Source: JBFJWU01 sp041623475 [NCBI: bacterium] (GTDB lineage Bacteria > J088). Taken from it: DNA of 8,846 bases. The position numbers and the translations under genes are program-made. The notes under the pieces are model-generated. The model was not told the origin of the DNA, did not search any database, and was given only the letters and a program-made list of their open reading frames with translations. Positions 1-6,054 of the stretch are shown here, in pieces. Numbering within the stretch: position 1 is the stretch's first letter; each line of letters opens with the position of its first letter. The DNA is taken from assembly GCA_041623475.1 (NCBI GenBank), contig JBFJWU010000130.1:1-8846 (forward strand), in the 5' to 3' direction.

Positions 1-1298
1 CCCGGGTGGGGGTCGGCGTGAAAGTAGCCGCCGCTGAATGCCTGGTGAAAAAACGCGCGGATCATCATCTGTGCCAGGTTCCGGCGATCAACGCCCCATT
101 CGTCCAGCTTCTTGATGTCATTGACGTTGGTACCGTCGATGTATTCCAGGGTCAGGACCCGTCGGCTGCTGAAGCGACGATGGACCCGGGGGACTCCGAC
201 ACCAATTGTCGACAGCTCGCGGCCGATGGATTCGGTTGCGTCTGCCTCGTGGACAAAATCCAGTTCTTTCAGCAGCGGCTCTTCAGACTGGCGGTAGACC
301 TCCAGCAAATCGATTTTGTCGACCAGCGGGTTGAGGACCCGCAACGACAGGCGCAGCAGCCACAGATCGATGGCGACGCTGCGTTCCAGGCCCGGGTGCA
401 GGACTTTGACGACGACATCCTCGCCAGTCTGCAGGCGGGCACGGTGCACCTGGCCCATGGATGCCGCCGCAATTGGGACCCGGTCGAACTCGGCGAACAG
501 GTCCAGCGGACCGACGCCAAACTCACTCTGGATGACGGCAGCCACCAGCGGATACTCGGTCGGTGTGACCTGGTCCCGCATCAACTTCATTTCCTCGATG
601 AATTCCATTGGCAGGATGTGTGCCTGCATGCTGGCCAGTTGCCCGACCTTGACATTGGCACCTTTCAAATGGCAGGCCATTTTTCGAAATCGGCGGGCGT
701 GGGCGACATGAATTGCGGTCATTTTTGATTCGGGGATCGGCCATTGCAGAATATTCCGTCGTACCCAGATCCAGCCGTATGACAGCAGCATCCGCCACTG
801 GACATACCCAGCCAGCAGGAGATGCCGGACACTGTCCCGGAACGCCCGTTTGCGCAGCGCGCCAGCATATTTCTGGTCAATTTCAGCCAGTCGCCCGGAC
901 AGTGTCTGGACAAATTTCCACAAGACCTTGCGGGCGATCTCGGGTTGTGTTTCCAGTAACTGGCGAAAATCATCACGACTGATCAGCAGGCAGCTGGTCT
1001 CACCCGCAGCCCGAATCGAAGCCGACGTCGGCGCTTCCCGGACCAGGCTCATTTCGCCAAAGTGTTCGCCCTGCTGCAAGCGGCTGATCAACGTGTGTTT
1101 CTGTCCCCCAGTGGCTTTGAGGACGTCAGCGGCACCGCGTTCGATAATAAACAAGCCCGGTCCGCGAACCCCCTCTTGAAGAATGATCTCGCCATCGGCC
1201 CACGCCTGGCGTTTGGCCAGCCAGGACACTTTTTCCAGTTCCTGTTCGCTCAGCTCGGCAAAAATATCCAGGCTTTGCAGTTGTTCCGTCTCAGACAC
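1..1298 (-). CDS. Cyclic-nucleotide-binding domain fused to ABC1/UbiB-family protein kinase-like domain (3' end beyond window)
   Basis: I translated the complement from GTG 1298 to the window edge and found 432 codons with no stop. Residues about 10-125 form a cNMP-binding (Crp-type) beta-roll with a G-E-H-F-G-E-M-S-L box near 77-85. Residues about 200-432 are an ABC1/UbiB/AarF domain. It shows the family KxGQ motif (K217-Q220), the alanine-rich A-A-A-S loop (277-280) that replaces a normal glycine loop, the catalytic Lys (K298), an E-L-D (345-347), and the catalytic loop H-A-D-P-H-P (427-432), where the window ends. The rest of the kinase fold, including the metal-binding DFG-like motif, lies outside. 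UbiB-type proteins are atypical ATPases linked to quinone or lipid metabolism; the substrate here is unknown. The Arg that binds the cyclic phosphate in CRP appears replaced (A-P-T-S-A-S), so cAMP binding is doubtful. The GTG start has GGAG 5 bases upstream, and an in-frame TGA precedes it. Confidence 0.9.
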   Translation of the reverse strand, partial: MSETEQLQSLDIFAELSEQELEKVSWLAKRQAWADGEIILQEGVRGPGLFIIERGAADVLKATGGQKHTLISRLQQGEHFGEMSLVREAPTSASIRAAGETSCLLISRDDFRQLLETQPEIARKVLWKFVQTLSGRLAEIDQKYAGALRKRAFRDSVRHLLLAGYVQWRMLLSYGWIWVRRNILQWPIPESKMTAIHVAHARRFRKMACHLKGANVKVGQLASMQAHILPMEFIEEMKLMRDQVTPTEYPLVAAVIQSEFGVGPLDLFAEFDRVPIAAASMGQVHRARLQTGEDVVVKVLHPGLERSVAIDLWLLRLSLRVLNPLVDKIDLLEVYRQSEEPLLKELDFVHEADATESIGRELSTIGVGVPRVHRRFSSRRVLTLEYIDGTNVNDIKKLDEWGVDRRNLAQMMIRAFFHQAFSGGYFHADPHP

Positions 1299-1429
1299 AT
1301 GTGCTCCAGTTCTTGGGGATGCTGATTCTATTCAATCAGGAACGATCACTCGGTACAAGATCCGGCCGTATCAGGGCTAAACTGACATTGAGCTCGATCA
1401 AAAGAAAAACGAGGCAGTGCGTCCAGGTG
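1299..1429. promoter_or_regulatory. Divergent intergenic control region
   Basis: These 131 bases separate the divergent starts of the cNMP/ABC1 gene and the RND transporter gene, so promoters for both should lie here. On the minus strand TAGAAT (complement of 1325-1330) is a possible -10 box about 30 bases before the GTG, but I see no good -35 partner. On the plus strand TTGAGC near 1388 is a weak -35 candidate. I see no clear operator palindrome, and the steroid-type motif found at 4682 is absent here. The assignment rests on gene orientation rather than on strong box matches. Confidence 0.35.
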
Positions 1430-3739
1430 ATGCGTCGATTCACAGAACTGTTGCTGCGCTACCGGCTTTTGTCGTTGGTCATCCTGCTGGCAATTACAGG
1501 CGCTTTCGCGTCGACATTTCCGCGCGCCGTCCTGGCCACGGACCTGGTCAAGCTGTTTTTTGCTGCAGACAGCGAATTTGACGAGTACCTGCAGCAGGTG
1601 GCCATGTTTTCCAACGACACCGTGCTGTTTGTCACTTACGACACCACGCAGCCGCTGGCACTTGATGAGCTGGATGCCCTGCAGGCTGTGGTTGACGAGA
1701 TGTCCGGGTTTGTTTCGGTCCGACGCGTAACCAGCCTGCTGGACGCTGCCAGGTTGCGGGCGGTCGACGGCGGTCTGGAAACCGAGCCATATGTGCAGCT
1801 GGCCCGCGACAACCCGGGGCAGGCCGACCAAATCCTGGCTGACATGCTTGCGGATCGTCGCGTCAACCGGGTCCTGTTGTCCGCCGACGGAAAAACAGCG
1901 GCGATCATGGTCGAGTCCGATCCGGAGTTTCGCGAGGGTACTGCCGAGGGCGCCGTTGTCCTGATCGACTGGATCCACGAGGCCATGGAGCGGCATGGAT
2001 TTGCGGCTGACCGGGTGCACCTGGATGGCATGGCCGCGACAGCGGCGGCGATCGTATCGGTCGCCCGGGACAACCTGCTGAAGCTGTTTCCGTTTGTCGT
2101 CCTGTGCCTGTTTATTGCCGGCTGGATCCTGTTTCGCCAACTGGTTCCGGTCCTGCTGGCATTGGGCGTCGCCCAGATCGCCGACATCTGGGCAATCGGG
2201 ATGGCCCTTTTGATAGACCCCAACCTGAACATTATGATTTCGATCGTACCAACGATCATCCTGGTCGTTGCGTTTTCGGATGTCGTTCATCTGTGCAGCG
2301 CATACCTTTTGGAACTGGCAGCCGGCAAGGACAAACAACAGGCGATCCTGGACAGTTGCAGCGAGGTCGGGGCCGCCTGTGTTTTCACATCGATTACAAC
2401 GTTTTTCGGATTTATTGCCATCGCATTCGTACCGACCCCGGTCATGCGCCAGATGGGCATTGTCCTGGGATTCGGCGTAGCGGCGACGCTGCTCATTGCG
2501 GTCACGCTTGTTCCGATTGTCCTCAGTTTCCTGCCGCAGCCCAGGTCGCCGGTCAGGGCGGCAGCCGGACATCGTCCGGATCCGATCGGGATGCTGCTGA
2601 AAATGATGGAACAGGTTGCAACCGGATATCCGCGCTGGATCGTTGGTTTTTTTGCGATTGTGGTGGCGGTCTCCGTCTATGGCGCGACCCGGCTCAAGAT
2701 CGATGTCGCCTGGTCGGATATGTTTGAGCCGGATTTTCCGGCGCGGCAGGAAATGGACTATGTTCGCGACCGGTTTGCCGGAACCAGCCTGCTGAGTGTG
2801 GTGGTCGACGGGGGAGAGCCTGATTTCTTCCTGGAACCGGACAACATTGAAAAACTGGATGAGTTGACCCAGGTGCTGAAGGCAGACGATCGTGTCGATG
2901 ACACGCTGGGGCTGCCCGGACTGATGGCCGAGATCCACGACGCAATGAGCCTGGGGACCGCCGCAACGCGCCTGCCGGAAAACCGGCAGCAGGTCGCCCA
3001 GTACCTGCTGCTGTTCAGTTTCAACGAAGGCGCAGACCTGGATCGAATCGTGACACCGGATTATGCAGCGACCCAGGTCATGGTGCGTCTGTACGACGAC
3101 AGTTTTGACGGGATGTACAACGTTGGACAACTGGCCGTTGCCGAGGGGAGAAAGATCCTCGGCCCTGATGTCAGCGTCGATCCCGGGGGAATTGTCTATT
3201 TCATGGGCGGGTGGCTGGACAGTTTTGTGCAGGGCCAGAAAAATGGATTCGGTTTTGCCGTGGCGTCGATTACGTTGATGATGATCCTCGGATTGCGCAG
3301 TGTCCGGGTCGGTGTGCTGTCGATGGCACCCAACCTGATACCGCTGCTGGTGTTCGGCGGGTACCTGGGACTGACACAGGTGACGACCCTCAGCGATAAC
3401 TTTACGGCGGCCATGATTGCAATTGGAATTGCCGTCGATGATACCATCCATTTCCTGATGCGGTACCGCCTCGAGTCGCGCCGGTCAGAATCGGATACAG
3501 AGGCGATGCATCGGGCGTTTTATTACACGGGTCGTGCGATGGTGATCACGTCAATTATTCTGTTTGTCGGGTTCGCACCGCTGGCGGCCGCTGATATGGT
3601 CGCATTTGTGATCCTGGGGTTGGCGGTGCCCTCGACAATCGCAGTTGCACTGTTTGCTGACCTGCTGCTGATTCCGGCGATGGTGCAACTGGGCTGGATC
3701 AGCTTCAAAAAGGATGTCGTGCCACTGTTCGAGGATTAA
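1430..3739 (+). CDS. RND-superfamily (HAE3/MMPL-type) inner-membrane transporter
   Basis: The 769-residue protein has the duplicated RND layout. TM1 is at about 14-33, followed by a large periplasmic loop, a block of five helices (about 218-400), TM7 near 440-460, a second large loop, and five more helices (about 605-760). Each half carries an Asp-x-x-His in the central helix: D284/H287 (F-S-D-V-V-H) and D671/H674 (V-D-D-T-I-H-F). The Asp matches the proton-relay position of MMPL/HAE3 carriers. The length is that of single-chain HAE3 proteins and shorter than HAE1 drug pumps near 1030 residues. No periplasmic adaptor or outer-membrane channel gene is adjacent. HAE3 members move lipids, hopanoids or sterols, and the nearby steroid genes make a sterol or lipid substrate attractive, but that is inference. 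I chose ATG 1430 (GTG 1427 is possible). The in-frame ATG at 1301 would overlap the divergent gene's start region. The stop is 3 bases from the convergent DUF1295 gene. Confidence 0.88.
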   Translation: MRRFTELLLRYRLLSLVILLAITGAFASTFPRAVLATDLVKLFFAADSEFDEYLQQVAMFSNDTVLFVTYDTTQPLALDELDALQAVVDEMSGFVSVRRVTSLLDAARLRAVDGGLETEPYVQLARDNPGQADQILADMLADRRVNRVLLSADGKTAAIMVESDPEFREGTAEGAVVLIDWIHEAMERHGFAADRVHLDGMAATAAAIVSVARDNLLKLFPFVVLCLFIAGWILFRQLVPVLLALGVAQIADIWAIGMALLIDPNLNIMISIVPTIILVVAFSDVVHLCSAYLLELAAGKDKQQAILDSCSEVGAACVFTSITTFFGFIAIAFVPTPVMRQMGIVLGFGVAATLLIAVTLVPIVLSFLPQPRSPVRAAAGHRPDPIGMLLKMMEQVATGYPRWIVGFFAIVVAVSVYGATRLKIDVAWSDMFEPDFPARQEMDYVRDRFAGTSLLSVVVDGGEPDFFLEPDNIEKLDELTQVLKADDRVDDTLGLPGLMAEIHDAMSLGTAATRLPENRQQVAQYLLLFSFNEGADLDRIVTPDYAATQVMVRLYDDSFDGMYNVGQLAVAEGRKILGPDVSVDPGGIVYFMGGWLDSFVQGQKNGFGFAVASITLMMILGLRSVRVGVLSMAPNLIPLLVFGGYLGLTQVTTLSDNFTAAMIAIGIAVDDTIHFLMRYRLESRRSESDTEAMHRAFYYTGRAMVITSIILFVGFAPLAAADMVAFVILGLAVPSTIAVALFADLLLIPAMVQLGWISFKKDVVPLFED

Positions 3740-3742
3740 GCC

Positions 3743-4642
3743 CTAGTTCGCGCCGTGGTCGGTCCGGGGCGGCAGGGGAAAAACGGCGGATACGTTTCTT
3801 ACCCGCTCGTCATAGCCCGGCCGACTGGCCAGCATTCGGTTATCGATCATCGGCAGGCTGACAAAGACGAACATGATCGTAATCGATGCCGCACCAGCGA
3901 CGGTCCAAAGCGGTGCGCCGGCACCCATGCCAGCGACAAACAAGCCCCACCAGAATGTGATCTCGCCGAAATAGTTAGGATGGCGGGAATATTTCCACAG
4001 TCCTTCGGAAAACGTTTCGCCGGGTTTCTTGCGAGTCAGGGTGTAGACCCGCAGTTGCTTGTCTGCGACCATCTCGTATGCGGCCCCGAACAGGGCGATG
4101 GCGGCACCGGTCCAGACCAGGACCGGATTCAACGCCGGGTGCTCCGCGACCAGGTAATACAGCGGTACCGAGCCCAGGAACGTCTGGACGGTCGGGAAAA
4201 AGTGAATTCCCAGGAAGCTGACCAGCCAGTACGCACGGCCCGTCTTGTCCTGCAGGTCAACATAGCGCCAGTCTTCGTGGTCCAGGCCGGTCCAGCCTCG
4301 TGCCCAGTTGTAGGTCAGGCGAACGCCCCAAAAGACAACCGCAACGGCAACGGCGAACTGGCCGGGCGTAAACGGCCCCGACGCAATCCATGCCCACCAG
4401 GCCAGCAGCAGGGGGGGGGCAACGCTCCAGTAGGCGTCATAAAAACTGGAATTACGAAACACAAAACTGAACGCGAAAATTACGCCGGTTGCGGCGGCAT
4501 CCGCCAACGCTGCGGCGATCAGGGGGTGCTGGCCGCGTGTATGATCCAGGACCACGGCCGCGACTGCGATCGACGCCGCATAGGCGAAACAGATCCAGAA
4601 AAACGCGACCCATCGTGAACGCTCTTGCACTTGTTCGCCCAT
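3743..4642 (-). CDS. DUF1295-family membrane protein (steroid 5-alpha-reductase-like / isoprenylcysteine methyltransferase-like superfamily)
   Basis: The 299-residue protein is rich in hydrophobic helices. The N-terminal half carries S-F-Y-D-A-Y-W-S (66-73), typical of DUF1295. The C-terminal half carries A-D-K-Q-L-R (193-198) and the signature G-L-W-K-Y-S-R-H-P-N-Y-F-G-E (214-227). The N-Y-F-G-E piece and the upstream Asp match the NADPH-binding side of steroid 5-alpha-reductases, so a membrane reductase acting on a steroid, sterol or fatty chain is plausible. The substrate is not shown by the sequence. The ATG at 4642 has GGGGGA about 4 bases upstream. The frame stays open to 4762, but that extension is hydrophilic, would run through the operator at 4682 and lacks family features. 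A run of nine G (4411-4419, nine C in the coding sense) lies within the gene, but the frame is intact. It is transcribed divergently from the crotonase operon and may share its operator. Confidence 0.85.
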   Translation of the reverse strand: MGEQVQERSRWVAFFWICFAYAASIAVAAVVLDHTRGQHPLIAAALADAAATGVIFAFSFVFRNSSFYDAYWSVAPPLLLAWWAWIASGPFTPGQFAVAVAVVFWGVRLTYNWARGWTGLDHEDWRYVDLQDKTGRAYWLVSFLGIHFFPTVQTFLGSVPLYYLVAEHPALNPVLVWTGAAIALFGAAYEMVADKQLRVYTLTRKKPGETFSEGLWKYSRHPNYFGEITFWWGLFVAGMGAGAPLWTVAGAASITIMFVFVSLPMIDNRMLASRPGYDERVRNVSAVFPLPPRTDHGAN

Positions 4643-4677
4643 GATTTCCCCCGGTTGCCTGCGACTGGTTGTAGCGG

Positions 4678-4706
4678 TTGCTAGAACACGTTCTATTTTG
4701 CATACT
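4678..4706 (+). promoter_or_regulatory. Candidate sigma70 promoter for the steroid operon
   Basis: TTGCTA (4678-4683) and CATACT (4701-4706) each match four of six consensus bases and are exactly 17 bases apart. The start of transcription would fall near 4713, about 95 bases before the crotonase ATG. The palindromic operator at 4682-4695 occupies the spacer and overlaps the -35 box, a normal place for a repressor to block RNA polymerase. Matches of this quality also occur by chance, and the combination with the operator is what makes the call worth keeping. Confidence 0.45.
4682..4695. promoter_or_regulatory. Palindromic operator TAGAACACGTTCTA (KstR/TetR-type pattern)
   Basis: The site consists of two perfect six-base arms, TAGAAC and GTTCTA, around a 2-base centre. 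It fits TNNAACNNGTTNNA at every fixed position. This is the published binding pattern of KstR, the TetR-family repressor of cholesterol catabolism in mycobacteria and rhodococci. It lies between the divergent DUF1295 and crotonase genes and inside a candidate promoter. I found no second AACNNGTT with matching arms in the window. KstR itself is actinobacterial, so the protein acting here would be another TetR-family regulator encoded elsewhere; that step is inference. Confidence 0.65.
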
Positions 4707-4806
4707 GAACGGCATTCCTGCCAGTGACCGTCATTGAGCGTGACCGGTCGCACGCTGGCCATCTGATCTCGCCCAAATGCGAATCACCCCTAACTGGAGG
4801 TCCATA

Positions 4807-5568
4807 ATGGGCAATTCGACGATTATCCACGACAACGGCATCGCGGAACTGGTGATGGAACATCCCCCGGTCAACGCACTGACGGTTGCCGGCTGGTTCG
4901 AGGTCGCCGACCTGCTGGATCAACTGGGAAACAATCCGGATGTCCGGGTCGTTCTCCTGCGTGCCGAGGGCAAGGGATTCAACGCTGGCGTCGATATCAA
5001 GGAAATGCAGAATACCGAGGGGTTCGACGCGCTGCTGGGTGCCAATGCGGGCTGCTACGCGGCATTCAAGGCCGTCTACGAATGCAAGGTCCCGGTAATT
5101 GCACTGGTCAACGGGTTCTGCCTGGGCGGCGGGATCGGCCTGGTGGGCAACGCGGACCTGGTTATTGCCTCGGACGATGCGATATTCGGCCTGCCCGAGG
5201 TCAAACAGGGTGCCCTGGGCGCGGCAACGCACCTGGCCCGACTGGTGCCCCAGCAACGCATGCGGCAAATGGTTTACACCGCCGAGAACGCCACAGCCCA
5301 GGAACTGCTGGGCTATGGCTCGATCCTCCAGGTCGTCAAGCGCGACGAATTGCTGCAGGCCGGTATGGCGGTCGCCGAAAAGATCATTCCGTTCTCTAAC
5401 ACTGTCATCCGCGCCGCCAAGCAATCCCTGAACGGCATCGATCCGGTTGATGTCAACAAAAGCTACCGCTTCGAACAGGGTTTCACATTTGAACTCAACC
5501 TCAGCGGTGTCTCTGACGAAGCGCGGGACGCGTTTGTAGAGAAACGGGACGCAAAATACGACAAGTAG
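4807..5568 (+). CDS. echA20: EchA20-like crotonase-family steroid D-ring hydrolase
   Basis: The 253-residue protein is a crotonase (enoyl-CoA hydratase/isomerase fold) of usual length. The CoA/oxyanion-hole segment is G-F-N-A-G-V-D-I-K-E-M (57-67) and the second is N-G-F-C-L-G-G-G-I-G-L (102-112). The first catalytic Glu of true hydratases is Gly here (G111), while the second is kept (E131 in L-P-E-V). This pattern, with the N-terminal P-P-V-N-A and the C-terminal Y-R-F-E-Q-G-F-T-F-E-L-N-L, agrees with what I recall of mycobacterial EchA20. EchA20 hydrolyses ring D of the bicyclic CoA ester HIEC-CoA late in steroid breakdown, before IpdAB opens ring C; the Comamonas counterpart is ScdY. ATG 4807 has CTGGAGG 6 bases upstream, and the in-frame ATG at 4777 lacks a site. 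It is the first gene after the operator. The orthology comes from remembered sequence, not a search. Confidence 0.85.
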   Translation: MGNSTIIHDNGIAELVMEHPPVNALTVAGWFEVADLLDQLGNNPDVRVVLLRAEGKGFNAGVDIKEMQNTEGFDALLGANAGCYAAFKAVYECKVPVIALVNGFCLGGGIGLVGNADLVIASDDAIFGLPEVKQGALGAATHLARLVPQQRMRQMVYTAENATAQELLGYGSILQVVKRDELLQAGMAVAEKIIPFSNTVIRAAKQSLNGIDPVDVNKSYRFEQGFTFELNLSGVSDEARDAFVEKRDAKYDK

Positions 5569-5599
5569 TGGGTGCCAGGGAGCCAGATTAGAAGAATTC

Positions 5600-5616
5600 G
5601 CCACAGAGGCACAGAG
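5600..5616 (+). repeat. Left arm of 17-bp inverted repeat
   Basis: GCCACAGAGGCACAGAG is the exact reverse complement of 6013-6029. It also contains a short internal direct repeat (CACAGAG twice, 8 bases apart). Its AGAG end lies 7 bases before the cassette gene's ATG and may serve as a weak SD. Confidence 0.9.
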
Positions 5617-5623
5617 ATATTCT

Positions 5624-6001
5624 ATGAAAGAATGCCCCCCGGAATTGAGTGAATCTGTGATTGGTGCGGCGATCGAGGTCCACAAGGAACTTGGTGCAGG
5701 TTTGCTGGAGTCGGTTTATGAGAAGGCTCTCGAAGTTGAGCTGTCTAATCTTGGACTAGGGTGCCGATTGCAGGTCGAGGTTCCAGCAAAGTACAAGGGC
5801 CGGGATCTTGGGCTAGCGTTTCGAGCAGACATTGTCGTTGAAGGATGTCTGGTTCTGGAACTGAAATCTATTGCACAAACTCCCGACATTGCGACTGCGC
5901 AATTGATCAGTTATTTGAAACTATTGAAGATCAGGCGAGGCTTGATCCTGAACTTTGGCCAAACTCGTCTAGTAGATGGAATAAAACGAATATCAATCTG
6001 A
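5624..6001 (+). CDS. GxxExxY protein, small PD-(D/E)xK nuclease-like family
   Basis: The 125-residue protein is of typical family length. The naming motif is G26-L-L-E29-S-V-Y32. It is followed by a complete-looking PD-(D/E)xK core: D69 (R-A-D-I-V), E79-L-K81, and Q94-L-I-S-Y98, which fits the QxxxY motif of RecB/Cas4-type nucleases. All expected metal and catalytic positions are present, so the protein looks active rather than decayed. No biological role for the family is firmly known to me. The gene is the sole content of an inverted-repeat cassette and has different base and codon use from its neighbours, so it is probably acquired DNA. The ATG at 5624 has only a weak AGAG in front, supplied by the left repeat. 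It is unlikely to belong to the steroid pathway despite lying in the operon. Confidence 0.88.
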   Translation: MKECPPELSESVIGAAIEVHKELGAGLLESVYEKALEVELSNLGLGCRLQVEVPAKYKGRDLGLAFRADIVVEGCLVLELKSIAQTPDIATAQLISYLKLLKIRRGLILNFGQTRLVDGIKRISI

Positions 6002-6012
6002 ATCTTCTAAAA

Positions 6013-6029
6013 CTCTGTGCCTCTGTGGC
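6013..6029 (-). repeat. Right arm of 17-bp inverted repeat
   Basis: CTCTGTGCCTCTGTGGC is an exact reverse complement of the left arm. It starts 12 bases after the cassette gene's stop. It is followed by CAAAATTTTTT, so in transcript form the arms could pair across the 396 bases between them, and the A/T run might weakly terminate or pause transcription before the SDR gene. Confidence 0.9.
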
Positions 6030-6054
6030 CAAAATTTTTTCCGGGAGTAACTAA

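Larger units (their letters stand above)
5600..6029. mobile_element. Inverted-repeat-bounded GxxExxY cassette inserted in the operon
   Basis: Perfect 17-bp inverted repeats at 5600-5616 and 6013-6029 enclose a single small gene. The enclosed DNA is visibly AT-richer and uses codons that the neighbouring operon genes avoid (for example TCT, CTA, ATA and AGG). It sits between two genes of one apparent operon. The pentamer GGGAG occurs just outside on both sides (5578-5582 and 6043-6047). If that is a target duplication, the element spans 5583-6042. Joining the flanks leaves 21 bases between the crotonase stop and the SDR start, with GGGAG correctly placed as SD. GxxExxY genes next to CACAGAGGCACAGAG-like repeats are, to my knowledge, common in diverse bacteria. 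There is no transposase, so movement would need help in trans or the nuclease itself. Confidence 0.6.

Noticed and set aside
6-728. A 240-codon open frame on the plus strand
   Set aside because: It is antisense to the cNMP/ABC1 gene, whose motifs prove the minus strand is coding.
1301-1429. N-terminal extension of the RND protein from ATG 1301
   Set aside because: It would begin beside the divergent gene's own start, lacks family similarity, and would leave no promoter space.
1346-3451. A 701-codon open frame on the minus strand
   Set aside because: It is antisense to the RND gene, is full of Gln, His, Asp and Arg, and has no recognisable domain. It is a by-product of GC-rich codon use.
4643-4762. 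N-terminal extension of the DUF1295 protein
   Set aside because: It is a hydrophilic stretch that overlaps the operator, while ATG 4642 has a good SD site.
4693-5685. A 330-codon open frame on the minus strand
   Set aside because: It is antisense to the EchA20-like gene, runs through the promoter and operator region, and has no family features.
5600-6029. CRISPR array or toxin-antitoxin pair around the small inserted gene
   Set aside because: There are only two repeat copies in inverted orientation and a single gene with nuclease motifs, so neither arrangement fits.
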